DNA of 64,000 bases from Mytilus californianus (taxonomy: Eukaryota > Mollusca > Bivalvia > Mytilida > Mytilidae). The translations under genes were made by a program, and so were the position numbers. Positions 25,801-40,800 of this stretch are shown here, one piece after another (position 1 is the stretch's first letter; every line of letters begins with the position of its first letter). The notes under the pieces were generated by a model. The model saw only the letters and a program-made list of their open reading frames with translations, had not been told where the DNA came from and searched no databases. Where the stretch lies: positions 7,750,001-7,814,000 of the forward strand of contig NW_026262659.1 of the NCBI RefSeq assembly GCF_021869535.1, given 5' to 3'.

Positions 25801-28800
25801 TAATCATATGGAAAGGATATTTCTCGTGAATCAGATGACGATAATTCCAAAGATCTGTTAGAGTATATACAATCTATAAGACTCTTTCATCTTGCAATAT
25901 TTGTTACGTGTTTTTCAGCAAACAATCGGCATTTCCATAAGAACCAACTGAACTTTGCTTCTTGTCGACTTGTTCCTTTATTCATATGAGGATGAGTTCA
26001 TACAGGAGATTCTTAGGAATAGTGAAAAGAACCTAGCATTATCCTTTAACTTCCCTTTCCCTATATAGATGATGTAATCTCACCAAATAATTCAAAGTTT
26101 GGTATTTATATTGAACGCATCTGTCCCATCGAACTTGAAATAAAGGAAACAACAGATATAGTTCAGTATGCCTCATATCTTGACCAACATCTACAAATTG
26201 ACAACAAGGGTCGGTTGAGAACAAAACTTTACGACAAAAGAGATGATTTCAACTTCCCAATTGTAAACTTTCCATTTCTATGTAGCAACATTCTAGTTGC
26301 GCTGCATATTGAGTATATATCTCCCGGTTGATACGATATTCCAGGGCTTGCTTTTCCTATCATTATTTCCTTAATAGAGAGTTGCTGCTCACAAAAAAGC
26401 TATTAGACCAAGAGTTCCAAGTGGTGCAGTTAAAATCATTCCTTCGAATATTTTACGGACGCTTTCAAGAGTTGGTTGACCGTTATGGAATATCTGTTTC
26501 ACAGATGACAACGAATATTTTCCAAATGTCGTTACCACAATCCCGTCCCCTTTCCTCGAATGCTACCTACCGAATTAGACTTGTCACCGGGTTTGTACTT
26601 ACATGAGCAACATGACCGATGCAAGTAGTGGAGCAGGATCTGCTTACCTTCCGAGCACCTAAGATCTTTCCCTGTTTTTGGTGGGTTCTTTGTGTTCAGT
26701 TTTTAATTTTCTATGTTGTGTTTTGAATACTGTTGTTTGTCTTTTTGGTTTTTATTCGTTTTTTGCCATGACGTTGTCAATTTATTTTTGACTTATGACT
26801 TATGGGTATGTCCCTTTGGTATGCTTCACTTCTCTTCTCCAGATGAGATTATAATGGAAAAAAAACAGTAGTCAATGATTCGGTACTGACATAATTTAGA
26901 ACAGACTTTTCTAAAAACAATTCCCTCTGGTAAAGTTGACTTTAGATGAATGTTGCTTTTCTTTTTAGGTCCCTTGTGGTAAAAACTAATCAAAGATATA
27001 TATGTGTCCGTGTAGGGTAATATACCTTCATATGACCTATTACCTTGTGGCCTATTATAGCTCTTAAAATTTCTACGTATTTATACATCCAAGGCTTTAA
27101 AAAAATTGGTCTCGAGCATTCCTAATGAAGGAAAATCCAGGTAAATTAACAAAACAAAAATCTAGGGCTTAGGCATGTTTTCCAACACCTAACTAAAAAA
27201 GTAAATCTAAGTTTTTAAGATAATACACGATAAAAAAGGTTTCCCTTCCCATGATCACTGTATCATAATTTTCATACAGGCCTAAATCAAGATATTAGTC
27301 AACATATTACCAAATGTTGTGTTGAAAACATGATAGTTGTTTTGAATTTATTTTTGAATAAAAATAATTACATGTTTATGGTTTATGTTGATCGAATGAT
27401 GTACCGGTTCAATGGGTTTGTTATTTATTATATTATTTCATATTATTTCATATTTTATAAATAGGTTTTTTTACCGTCAGACCCAGTGTACACCTGGATG
27501 TGGGCAAAGATGTGGTACACCCTGGCTGATTCTACATATCACCAAGCTCTTACTCATCTAAGTATGGATATTTTTTTCAAAGAGACATCTTTTATTTGTT
27601 AAATTTTTGTCATAGCTCTGATTGTTTAAGGGATATATTGACTTAGGGGAAATAACAGAAGAAGAAAAAACAGAATTACCTTTGAGAGTTTTAGCTAGCT
27701 TTAAAACCAGGTTTAATTCACCATTTTTCTACATAAGGAAATGCCTGTACCAAGTCAGGAATATGACAATTGTTTTTCATTTGTTTGATGTTTTGAATTT
27801 TCCTTGGAGTTCAGTATTTTTGTCGTTTTACTTTTCATCAATAGTTTTAAACAATATCATTGCATTTTGTTTTCTTTTTCGGAAGTATTCATTTTTATCA
27901 TTAAGGGGAGTTCATAAGAACATACATGGAACCCAGGGATGACAATGATGGATGACTGTTGAACGTCCATCGGCAAATTAAATGCATATTCAGGACGAGA
28001 TTATGTTAATGCGATATGAATATCAATCAATTTGTACAAGACCTACACGCCGACCAGGTTTTAATTTCCTAGTCCAAAAGGCAATAGGCCTCGGGAAGAA
28101 ATGAGACCATACCTGGACACATTATTCTGACTCCGAGTCGACCAGACTTTGCTCTTTCTCTTTAATGTCGCGTGATTAGAGGAGAAGCAGCAAATACTTC
28201 TTTCAAAATCTTTTGTTTGACGCGGCCTGAGTTCGATACCACGACTTCCCGCCCTCGACGCAAGCATGCTCCCACAAGAACACAAAGGCGGTGTTAGGGA
28301 CCCACGGAAGGCAACTTGAATTTGGCACAATAAGTGAATGTAACAACTCGTTTAAAGTGTATGCAGTCTCTTACATTGCTCCTATGCATGTGTACCCTGT
28401 ATCTCATGTGCCTCCCTTTGAATGAATGTATATGGAACATCAATTAGAATCAATGCCACACTGGAACATCTTAATGAAAACCCAATAAGAACTAGTGGGT
28501 GATTATGGTTGATAAAAGCGTACATTTACCGGAAATGTTTATATACATTTCAAGATGTAACATAATCATGTCATATGGGTAAACCCGTATTATACTACAT
28601 TGAAACCTTTAAACTGCTTACGTATTATAAAACCTATCAAGACAATTGACAAGATTTTTTTTTATAATTCACGATATGCAATAGAATTTGAGTTTGTTTT
28701 ACCAATTACAAAAATGAAAAAAATGTAAACATTGATAGTTGCATTTTCTTTGGTTTCGTTTTCTTTTTTTAGGACATGAATTAAGGCACCCGTAGTTTAT

Positions 28801-31800
28801 CGATATTCAAATTTCATATATCGACACAGAAGACTAATCAAGGTAACATACACAATCTAAAGGAAACCCAGGAACTTCAGAAGGAGCTAGACCGGGGCCG
28901 TCGTCTGGTTAGGCGTCTCCTCCTATGCATGCATCAACCGCCTTGCGAATCCACACTCAATCAAAATGTCACAATCGAGAAAATGACAAAATCGGTAAAA
29001 TTACGGATAAGAAGACTATTCTGGTATTTAAAGATTAAAGACTGCACACATATATCGCTAGTGAGTTGAAACACAGACATAACGTTTCGTTTTACAAATT
29101 TGTGACCGTAAAAGTTATGTAGTGTCGGTTTCAGTCGTTTTTCGAAATAACTCAGTTTTATTGTTAGGAGCACATCAACGTATCGATGAGATATTTAACG
29201 CAAAATGAATAGGCAAAAGATATGACTGCTAAGAAACGAGAAGTTGAGAATTGGAAAATTGAAATCATCAGGATTATAATAGGTTGGATATTAAAGTCGT
29301 CCACTTGTCTCAATGTCGAGGAAAATATAGATATTAAGCAGACTTTCTAGTTTCGGTAGTATACTTCATCTCATGTTCATTGGAATATATGAGATTCAAG
29401 CACTCCCTGAAATGTATGTTTTAAGTGACAGGGCAGCATCAGTATACCTGAAAGTAAAATTGCGGATATTTTGTTTTCTTTTTGTCTTTGAAAAGGTGTT
29501 CTTTGAATTTTGAACGATATGTTTTCTTAAACAAGTCCCCCCTGTAGGAGTGCATAAAAGTAACCTTTGGAATGCCGACTGTCTTGAAAAATCAATTCAC
29601 CAAATTAACAACTCTGTTATTGATCAAAAACTACTTGCGATTTTTTCACAATTTAAGATTTTTCATTTCATGCCCTTTAACAAATAATTTGTATGTACGT
29701 CTCCCATTTTGTAGAATAAGCTCTGTTTTTAGATAAAACGATATTTAGAATACTGAGTAGAAGATAAACGAGTAGAAAAAATTATTGGTATTGCTGCAAA
29801 ATTGAAAGATAAAGGGACATATGTGGGATTCGCAGTATAGCTATGAATTCCGAGTTTTTTAGTAGACATTCTAATAATGATTATAACAAATAAATATAAC
29901 ATTGAAAGAGGTGTTGTCTGCTGGAACAACTAGGCTTCTTGAAAGGGTTAGAAACACGTTTGCTCATTTTATATCGAAGATTTTGAATGCGCCTCTGAAT
30001 GCATACCAGAACCGCTATGAACTATTCAGAATAAGTGTTCCGTTTTTTCTGGCATAGTCGTCAACTGTATCCATCATTAATCTGAAGTTCTTCCAATTAA
30101 TGGGATAGAGAATTCGACATTTTGGGCCTTTTACTAAGAACTCTCTTAGCTGTTCAGTGTTAACGATGCCAAGGTCTCCAGTATAAACAAGACTAGTGGG
30201 CCTGTATGTATATGGGGACAACGAATAACAGCAATCTGGACATTTGAATTTGATATCATCGAGGGTAAAGTTCTCAAATACTCTATGGTTGAATAGAATA
30301 TGCAAATATATGACACGTGTGGTTTTATCATGTTATCTTTTCAGTATTCTCTTTCTTGCACAGATTTTTTATGGAAAACATTACTAATATTCATAGCATG
30401 CAAACCCTCAATAGTGAATTCTTTGTAGAAAGAATACAATTTCCCTGATCTTTGAAATTCGTTGCCACGGTTTTGTACAAGGATGTGTTTTTGAAACGCC
30501 TTGTATATCTTTGTCATATACATAATTTGTTCGATATTTTTTTTATAGATTTTACTCATTTGATGATGGAAGGTATCAGTGTTGCAGCAAAGAGAAACTT
30601 AGCACCATCACACCCAATTATGAAATTACTAAATCCACATTTCATATATCTTATGGCTATAAACAGGTATATGTTTTCTTTCAAATGACCATATATAATG
30701 TAGTCACGCTTCGTTTAAATATCAAATGACAACCAGTAAACTATATCTAATGGCTATAAACAGGTATATGTTTTCTTTCAAATGACCATACGTTTTATCA
30801 AATTTCAACAAAAGTAAACCAGTTTTGTCTGTGACTTATTTTTTATCTTAATCTAGAGATCATTTCAATATGGACAGTATACTTTGAACGTGCTTTGTAT
30901 TTCACAGATGTATAATAAAATGAGATGAGTATGTCCGATTGCACAATATTTTCCATACTCATTACATTTACATATATCTCATGATATGTTTTTGATATAT
31001 AATTCGATGTAAAAACTCCCTTTATACTAGTATTTGAATCCCAAAAATCTATTTGTGGTAGTCTTTAATTGTATGGTGATAATAGTAAAACTTCATATAA
31101 AATGTTTTCATCGTAATCTTGTTATCGAAAGTTGCTGCAATGTCTATCGAGTGTGGATTCGAATAGCAAGTGATGCATAGCAGGATTCGCTTACCCTGTT
31201 GACGCACCCGGTCATGTTCCTATTGGAGTTCATGCGATTCCCTCAGTTTTGTTTGTATACTTCAGTTTCTTTTCATACGAATTAAATGGACTATCATCTG
31301 AACGGGATTAGGATGGAAATGTGTACTGCTACTAGAAAATGAGGGAATTTTGGAATGGGTAGATTTTTTTTATGCAGCAGACCTCTTAAGGACACTTGAA
31401 GGTTTCTTGCACTCTCTCTATTTGAGGTAACGGATTCACGTTCTCAATCTGACCAGACTTGGCTGCGTATTTATAAATCCCGCACATCCAAACTATCTCC
31501 CCGCTTAAGTAATCGTTTTACTGCCGATCGGGAGTAGTCAAAGGGAGGACATTATACATATATATATATATATATATATACCCTAAACCACTACGGGTTA
31601 ATTGTGTGTCTCTCGTTTGTATATTATGTATCTCCTCTTTCATGACTCTGAACCTGTCCGATCTATTGTAGGAATCAGTTTAGGATTGAACTTTATATAT
31701 GGTAAAATTGTAAGTCGGCATAGTAGAGGGGCATTATATTTACCATACTGCGCGTGAGTCTGACACATATACGATTTACAGCTGGAAATGTGACAGTGCG

Positions 31801-34800
31801 AGTGATTCATTGTGCTTTCTGAACAAATGTTTTTGTTTTTGTACAAATAGATCCAGTTGAATAGTTAGAGAGGCTCAAGGAAAATAATTGGTACTAGTTT
31901 TTTTAAATATTTTCTAGGTTATAACCCAAAAAAGAACGATTGGGACACTTGTAACTTGTCATTATGCAATTTCAATACTAAATATTGCTCAATATCACGA
32001 GCCATCACATTAAACAATGTAGATAGTGCTTAATCGGTAGAACGAAACTAAAGGTCCGGTCAGATAATATCGGCGATTTTCCGGTTTAACAATCATGCTG
32101 TAAGCTAATGCATATACTAGAGTGTATAACCTTAGACATATGCTTATGTTACTGTAATCAAATCTCCTTATTCTTCAGTTTGGCACTTGGCACGTTGATC
32201 AATCCTGGTGGCGCCATAGACAAAACTTCAAGTGCAGGTATCAACGGCCACTTTTACATAATGAAAAAGAGGTGAGGAATTTAGTTATTGAACATTGTTT
32301 GTATTGTTATGAAAGAATAAAGTTCTTTTTACACCTCAGAATTTGTCATTTGGACACTTATGCGTCAAAACAATTTATACTTTATCTGTTTAATTTCAAA
32401 CGAAATATCAATAAAATCCCTTCAGTAATCACGAATTTTTAGTTACTCAAACTTAGCCAGTACTTCATTATCATGCAAAGGATACCAAAACATTAGCACA
32501 AAAAACGGGGCATTGCAAATATTGTAGGACGACTTTCATTTTTGTCAAATTGTCAAGGTACAAGAGGTACACATGAAAGTTGCCATGAAAGTCAAATTTG
32601 GTCTAGAACAAACAAACAACGACAATTGATCATCAAAAATATCATATATTACAAACCAAACAATGCACACAACAATTATTTAAAGGAAAAATATAATTAC
32701 TGAAAAGAATAACATTAGATTAGCTGGTCACTTAATAATAGATTACAAATATCATTTAATATTAGTTGTTGATTGTCTTAGCTTTGTTTGACTCCGTAAA
32801 CTCTTTATATGAAACACACAGTTTAGACTGCAGTGCCACATAAACAACATATTACAATACATTGATATATGTCAAATTATTTATTACGTTGTGTGATTAT
32901 TATTTTAAATTTCTCATCTCTATATATAAACTTCAACTTTTTAGTATGGCATTCTGGAGATTGGATATCAATGGAACTCTTCCAGAGGATTTGAAGAGCC
33001 GAGGGGTATGCTTCCTTTTTTGTTTTGTTTTTCTATTTTCTTTGTTGTTTTGTATGATAGTTTTCCTTACAAAATGTACGTTTTGACCTAAAGTATTTAT
33101 CCTTTTGAGAAAACGAATTTCATCATATTGATATAACATCTCTCTATATATTTTTACTTTTCATTTGAGTGATTTTTTTCTGCACGCAATGTAATGTGTT
33201 CAAAATAACAATGCATAAAAAGAATAACAGACATTTACAAAATATAGAACAGAACTAGCATCCAATCCAACCACCAACACTTGACTCCCCCGGGCAAATA
33301 GACATACACACAAAGACAAACAACAACTAAATAGACATACACACAAAGACAAACAACAACTAACAACTCATGGTCTAGAATGCCTTAAATGTTACATGCA
33401 AAAACTGTGGTGGAAAGAAACCAGTTTTACTTGCACATAATCCCCCCTCTTTTGCCTATTTAGACCATACGGCGTAAAAGTAACATATACAATTAATAGC
33501 GGGCACAGAACAGCGACCAGCAGCCTTCGTAGTGAATGCTAAAAGTCTACAACTTGGAAAGCAAATGATGTATAAATAGATAAAAGATTTATTTTACAAA
33601 AACGTCTTAGATATGGTTATGTATGCCTATGTACAATGTTTTGCATTTGAGAATGAGAAATCGGTGTAAAACATGTAATGACCCAAAATCCAAATACGAA
33701 ATGAACATCAAACAAAAGCAAGCAAAAGTACCTTTTTCTGCGGTTATTCACCTCAAAGACAATATGCTGATTTCTTTTATTCTACGTCTTCATTCGTTTC
33801 TATTTTGCAAATTAAACTAGTAACTGAATTAAATTTAATGTTTTTCGTTACATTTTTCCCATGGAGTCTTTATTGACTTTCATTCTTTAAATGTCCTTTT
33901 AAAGCTGAAAATGCCGTACGAGTTTTGGTCCTGGTTGTCTCTGTAAGGTGACCTAAACTTGCCTACATTCGCGTCATTTGAAATCTGGTGAATATTTGTC
34001 TCATTGGCAGTCATACCACTTCTCCTGATTTTTATATTTCATATTATTATTGTTATCATTTCTAAGATTAATGGCCACCCTTATTACACGTTTAATATTA
34101 CAGATGTTTGACCAAACAGTACTGACAAAGGTCAAATATCTTGGTCATTTAATACTGTTCATATTAATGAATAATATATTTTACAGGTATTTGATCAGTC
34201 TGTACTGACGGGAGCTTATCATATGAGAGATGATGCTCTGTTGTTGTATGATGCCATCAGAACCTACGTAAAGAAATACGTAATGCATTACTATTGTAAG
34301 TTAACAGTCGATACTACGGTAAATGTCAGTCCTGAACTTTGGTTCCTAAAAATTAAAATGTTCAAACCATTAAAAGTTGGAACCTCATTTGAAGTTGTTG
34401 TCGTGTTGGTTTCTAATGATTGTTTTATTTGGAATTTGATGATGTCATGAATAACTGTATTAGCAGATAGTATTATCAAGGATTTGTATAGTAAGATATA
34501 GAAACTAAATATAAGAACTATTATAATATTAATTAGAATTAGCTAAATATTCCCCCTGGATAATTAGTTATGAATGTGACAGGGATATTTGATGGAATGT
34601 TGTACACCAGTTATATTGTTAAACAGCAAGTTGTGCAATAAAGGAATATTATGTGTTTAAATAAAAAGAATGTGATGATGTTGTTCTGTGTAGCATTAAC
34701 CTATAACCTGTTTGAACTAGTGACATCTTGGAGCTGGACACGATTTAAATACATGGTATTATAAAATAAAAAACCAAAACGTTTTCTGTACTCTAACATT

Positions 34801-37800
34801 GTTTAGCTTTATCAAATAATGGTCATTCTATTATGGATTTGATATCATTTTATGTGTGAGTCTTATTTCCGGATTTGTAATAACATAAGCAACACGACGG
34901 GTGCCACATGTGGAGCAAGATCTGCTTACCCTTCCGCAGCACCTGAGATCACCCCAAGTTTTTGGTGGGGTTCGTGTTGCTTAGTCTATAGTTTTCTATG
35001 TTGTGTCATCTGTACTATTATATGTCTGTTTTTTTTTTTTATTTTTGGCCATGGCATTGTCAGTTTGTTTTCGATCTATGAGTTTGACTGTCCCTCTGGT
35101 ATCTTTCGTCCCTCTCTTATGAAGATGCATTTGTATCAATCAACATTTTAATTCAGTTTTGGCCTCTAACATCACCAAAGAGACATTTATCGTCGAAATG
35201 CGCATCTGGTTCATTAAAATCGGTACCTTACTGCATCCTCATTCTTCTTGCTGTTAATCATAACAAGTCTGTATGACTGTTATGATTTTCACTTGTTTTG
35301 TTTCTTTCAAATTGAAAGAATTAACTGTCAATCAATGTTTTGTGTTTAATATAACAATGCAAATTACACCTAAACAGTCGTTGCCTCAGAATTGCTTTTT
35401 TGGAATATTTTAATATTCAATAATATTGTTTCCTCTACAGCCGCAGACAGTTCTTTTACCGCTGATTATGAACTACAAAAATGGGGTGCAGAACTTGTAA
35501 AGTCCAGGGACGACGGCGGAGTTGGAATCTTGGTTTGTAGATAATCAGTTGTAAATTTAAGTATACAAGGCGCAATGATATTGAAGAATAATATTCCAAT
35601 AATTCACAAACAAGTTTTTTGTTTACTTTGGTGTCTAGGAAAACAATTAACATATAGACGAAAGAGAAAGTAGCGCATTAAGTTGACACATACCTTCATA
35701 TTAGTATAATGATTTATATATATAAAAAAACATTCATAAAATAAGACACCGATACAAAATAGTAATATTGTTAAAATATATTGTGGATATGAAATCATAA
35801 CTTTTAAAGTAAATAAAAATTACGGAAAAGAAGATGTTGATTTAAATTCCGATTAACGTGGACTAGTCATAACATTAACAGTACCAATCTTACTGCTACA
35901 GATGCGCATTTCGACAACAAATGTCTCTTCAATGATGCTCAAGGTCACAATTTTTGAAAATCCGAAAATTTATACAAATGTTGAAATGCTGATAAAACCA
36001 AAGCGGATAAAAAGTAAAGCGAAATCCGTATAATTGATCAGAGCTATGCATGAAAGAGATATTCCTAAATTTAATATGTCGAAATTTTATAACAGCACAA
36101 TTAAATAACACAATATCCGTTTTTTCTACTAGGGTAATGATATCCTCGGGGACTATCAATGCACTAGCAGAGGTATCAACCCAGTCGAAGTAATAACATT
36201 TACGGTACAAATTTTACTGCACCAGATGCGCATTTCGACAATTAACGAATTATAATGGTAAGGATTTCTTTTTCAACAAGTTTCTTGCAATCATTTTAGT
36301 TAGTCTGACATTTTTTTTAACGTTAATGTCAATTACACAACTTTACAACTAAATTAGATCTTATTGTTATGTAACAGGGAGTCCCAAATAACGGTCAATT
36401 TGTAGCCACAGACCAACTTGTTTTAACATTGACAGCCATTATCTACACGTGTAGTGTTGGTCATGCCGCAGCCAACTTCCAACAGTATGATGAATATGGT
36501 GCTCCGTTTAATTACTCATACTTTCTGTCTGGAAATCCGCCTAAAGATAAGGTAAGGGCTGGTGTTTAATAATACAGGGAAGATTGTATAAAGGGAGCAA
36601 AAAAAAACACAAATTAACGAAAAACAAACAACATTACGACCAAATCAGTTTAACATCAGTCTTGTGTAAAGTTATTTTAAATGTTGGTTAGATGAAGCGA
36701 CTTAAGAATTTTTACAAACCCAAAATTTGTTTTTGACGTGCATATTACCGATAGAACTGTGGTTAGACTTATCTGGGTTACATTGTAAATATACTTTTTT
36801 CATCTTTAACTTACAATATGGAAGGATTTTGGTACTAAAAGACTAAGATAATTATGTTCTAACATTTTACTGTCCTTTCTCAAGTTGTGCAGTGATATTT
36901 GTGTATGTGTTTGCAGACATGTTAACACATGTCTGCAAGTCTTGGTAAATTCATTTACTTTTCTGGACCTTCGAGGTCGCACAGTTTAGCAAAAACAAAA
37001 CTGAACTATTTATATAAATTGTTAAAGTTATTTGGTCATGCATTCAAACCGCAACAAATCATGCCATATTTCATCATCAAAAACATTTTATTGATTGCCT
37101 TATGCAAGATTTCTAACTCATATTATCTTGGCACATTCTTTAGTTTCACGTTCAGGTATATTAATTAGTAATGATATCTTGTCATTCAATAATACACATT
37201 TCATTCAGTCTTTAGTTTTTAATGTTGTGTTTTACAGACTGTTTTTATTCTTTTCGTCGTGGATTGTTTTGTTTTTTGGCATTGCGTTGTTAGTTTATCT
37301 TCGACTTATGAGCTTTGGTATATCTTGTTTATAATTAGAAAGTGTAATAGTAATGTATAATGCTTGTTCATTATGAATATCAAACTGAGCAAACATATCT
37401 TAATTCAATTTTCTAGGTTCACATATGTATTTGTAAATTCTGAAAACAACAATTGAATAAGTTTTAGCTGCTTATTTGTTATGCCAATTTATTTCAAACA
37501 ATTAATATAATTTGTCAACAATTCACTACAATTTGACTATCAAACATCAAAGCGCATACCAGTCAGTGGCTTACAAATGTCTCTGCTGGGTCAACCAAAG
37601 CAGTGAAGTTTGAGAAATTCCGTTAACTCAATAGATTAGTTAAGTCAATAGATGTCTGCCATGACGTTTTTATATGATCTTCCAATAGTTTTACACGAAT
37701 GGAATATCCGGACAAAAAATAGAACTCTAACCTGCAAATAATTTTAAAAAAACATCAGACATTGTTCCAACGGAGGGATGGGAGGGTTTTAGTTTTGTGT

Positions 37801-40800
37801 AATAATCCTCAGTATTGGTTCAATCACACGGTATTTCACAGGGAATCTTCATTTGATGACAGTATCAGGAATATTAGTGATATTTTAATGTTAAATAATT
37901 TATTATTTTCTATTCTGTAGTTACTTTCTATGAATTAGTTTCTGTCAGATATCATATATATGATTTTATCTTCATTGTGATTATAGAGTCCAGTTACTAT
38001 CGAAACTGTCCTAGGGTCTATTTCAAACAGAATCCAGCTTCTAGGGTCGATGGCCATCACAAAAGTTCTTAGTGAGAAAGGAACACAAAGTCTAGGTGAT
38101 TTTGAGAAACAATTAATAGTGGATCCGCCAGCAATAAAATTTGTTGAAGAGTAAGTTTTATATTTTATTTCAAGCCAGAAGCAATACAGCTTATAACTGT
38201 AGATGATGTTCTCTCACTAAATAATTCAAAATTTGGTGACTTTTTTTAAACGAATCTATCCCATCGAACTAGAGATAAAGGATACTACAGATACAGTTAA
38301 GTCTGCCTCATTTCTAGACTTACATCTAGAAATTGACAATGAGGGTCGGTTGAAAACAAAACTTGACAACAAAAGAGATGATTTCAGCTTCCCAATTGTG
38401 AACTTTCCATTTCTATGTAGTAACATTCCAGCAGCGCCTGCATACGGATTATATATCTATCAATTAATACGATATTCCCGGGCTTGTGTTTCCTATCATG
38501 ATTTCCTTGATAGAGGATTGCTGATCACAAGGAAGCTATTAAACCAAGAGTTCCAAATGGTGAAGTTGAAATCATCCCTTCGTAAATTTTACGGACGCCA
38601 TCATGAGTTGGATGACCGTTATGGAATAACCGTTTCACAGATGATATCGGATATTTTCCTTTTGTCGTAACTACAATACCCTTCCCTTTTCACGAGTGTG
38701 ACTTACCGAATTAGACTATTTACCGGATTTGTAATAACATAAGCAACACGACGGATGCCACATGTGGAGCAGGATCTGAGATCACCCCCCGTTTTTGGTG
38801 GGGTTCGTGTTGCTTAGTCTTTAGTTTTTCTATGTTGTGTCATCTGTACTATTATTTGTCTGTTTGTCTTTATATTTTTGGCCATGGCGTTGTCAGTTTG
38901 TTTTTGATCTATGAGTTTGACTGTCCCTCTGGTATCTTTTTCCCTCTTTTATAGGTATATCAAAAAATATATATACATGTATATTATAACAGAACATTTT
39001 AAATACAATCGAAGGCAAGACTACAAAGTATAAATAATTCAAAGAATTGTCATGAAATTTTATATCTTTGGCGTATATCAAATATTGTCCTAAATTATAC
39101 AACCATTACATTCTTTGTTGACAATAACTGAACTAATTTAAATAAAAAACAGATGCATTGTATAATAATACCTTTTAATTTAGAATTTTCTTATATTTTC
39201 TTATGTTGATATTTTAAAATAAAATTAAATTCATCCTCAATATCACCGTGGTTAACATTCATTTACTGTAGATTCTTAATCGAACATGTTTTAGTGAGAA
39301 CGATCAAATAGAAAAACTATTGACACTATTAAAAATTGAAGACATATTACATACGATAATTGTTAAACCAAATCATGAAAGTTTTAAGATAAAACTAAAT
39401 ATATATCAAATGAATAGCTATTACGTTTGTTTTGTCCTAAAATAAACCTATTCTCATTTTCTAAGTTTTAAACTTATAAACTATCAATGATCAAAAGATT
39501 GGTCACATTCTTGGCTTTTAAATGTTTGGATCTAAGCGTTCCTGATTAAGGTCAATCCTGAAAAACGTTTCGGATGCACGAAATTAATAAAGTGTTATTT
39601 TAATTTACTAGCACTTGCTTCGATACTGACATGATTTTTTACAAACTTTTCTTAAATTAAGATATTATCAAGAAAATAAGGTACCAATTCATGCGAAGCT
39701 GTAAACGTTTTAGCGTATGATACGTTTTACATAAACGAGAACATAAAGCATTTCATACAAAGGTTAATAAAGACGATGATGCATCAATACGCCAAATATC
39801 GTAAAACAAGATTAAATTTCGGTCCAGTTCAAGGCATAAGCCTAAACCTCGGAGGGCAAAAATCAAGATCAAATATAGGTCAAAGCGATATGTTACATAT
39901 TATCCTATGAAGATACAGCTAACTTCATAACTCTATGAGAGAAAAAAAAGACAAATATTCTAATCCGAATTAGATAACTGACCACCAAAATCAGCAATTT
40001 GACCCTTTTATTAAAGGACATATTTTTACAAATGGTACATAACATGGACTTACTGGTTAACAATTGTGGTTCCTTCCATCGAAGGACTAAGCACTAAACG
40101 ATTTTAGAATATCTGATATATTCTTTGTCCAAGTATGTTCATGAAAATATGTAGACTTATCTAAAAATTAGAAGATGTAGTATAATCAACAAAGAGACAA
40201 CTGCATGTATCCACCAACGACCAAGGGACAAGGCTATATCATGTCACATGTCAATGTACGGCCTTTAATAATGAGCAAAATCTTTACCCTATAGTAAGCT
40301 ATAAAAATCATCTGCATGACAAAATGTGAAATAGAGAAAACCAGCCTGATTAGTGTTAAGAACAATATATGAAAAATAATTATGACAGACAACAGCCAAC
40401 AACGACCTCTGGATTACAATCTCCTCACTTCTAACAGGCACATAAAGGTGTAATACCACCAAATTATAGTACGTCACATCCGGTTGCATACGAAAATAGG
40501 TCGAAAAAAATATTCCCTTGAATTTGACAGTTGTAGGTAATTGATCCTACATTGCATTGCAGTAAAACATTGCTGGGTCATAAACATATATCTTGGGTAT
40601 TTCAAAGCACCATTATTTTTTTATTTGGGGTTTCTATAGAATATTTTGGAAACTTGAGGTTACATGGTTACTAAAGCTTGTACACAGGTTAAAAAAGGGG
40701 GAAAATTTGATTGGTTAACTTCCAGTGATGGTTATTTTCTTATCGTCAATGAAATTTTATGTGAAATTTTTTCTATAGTACTGGACAGGATAAAACTTTA

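Noticed and set aside
28061-28330. tRNA gene on the minus strand
   Set aside because: Only B-box-like and partial A-box-like sequence is visible. The region fits a degenerate SINE, and no cloverleaf could be drawn.
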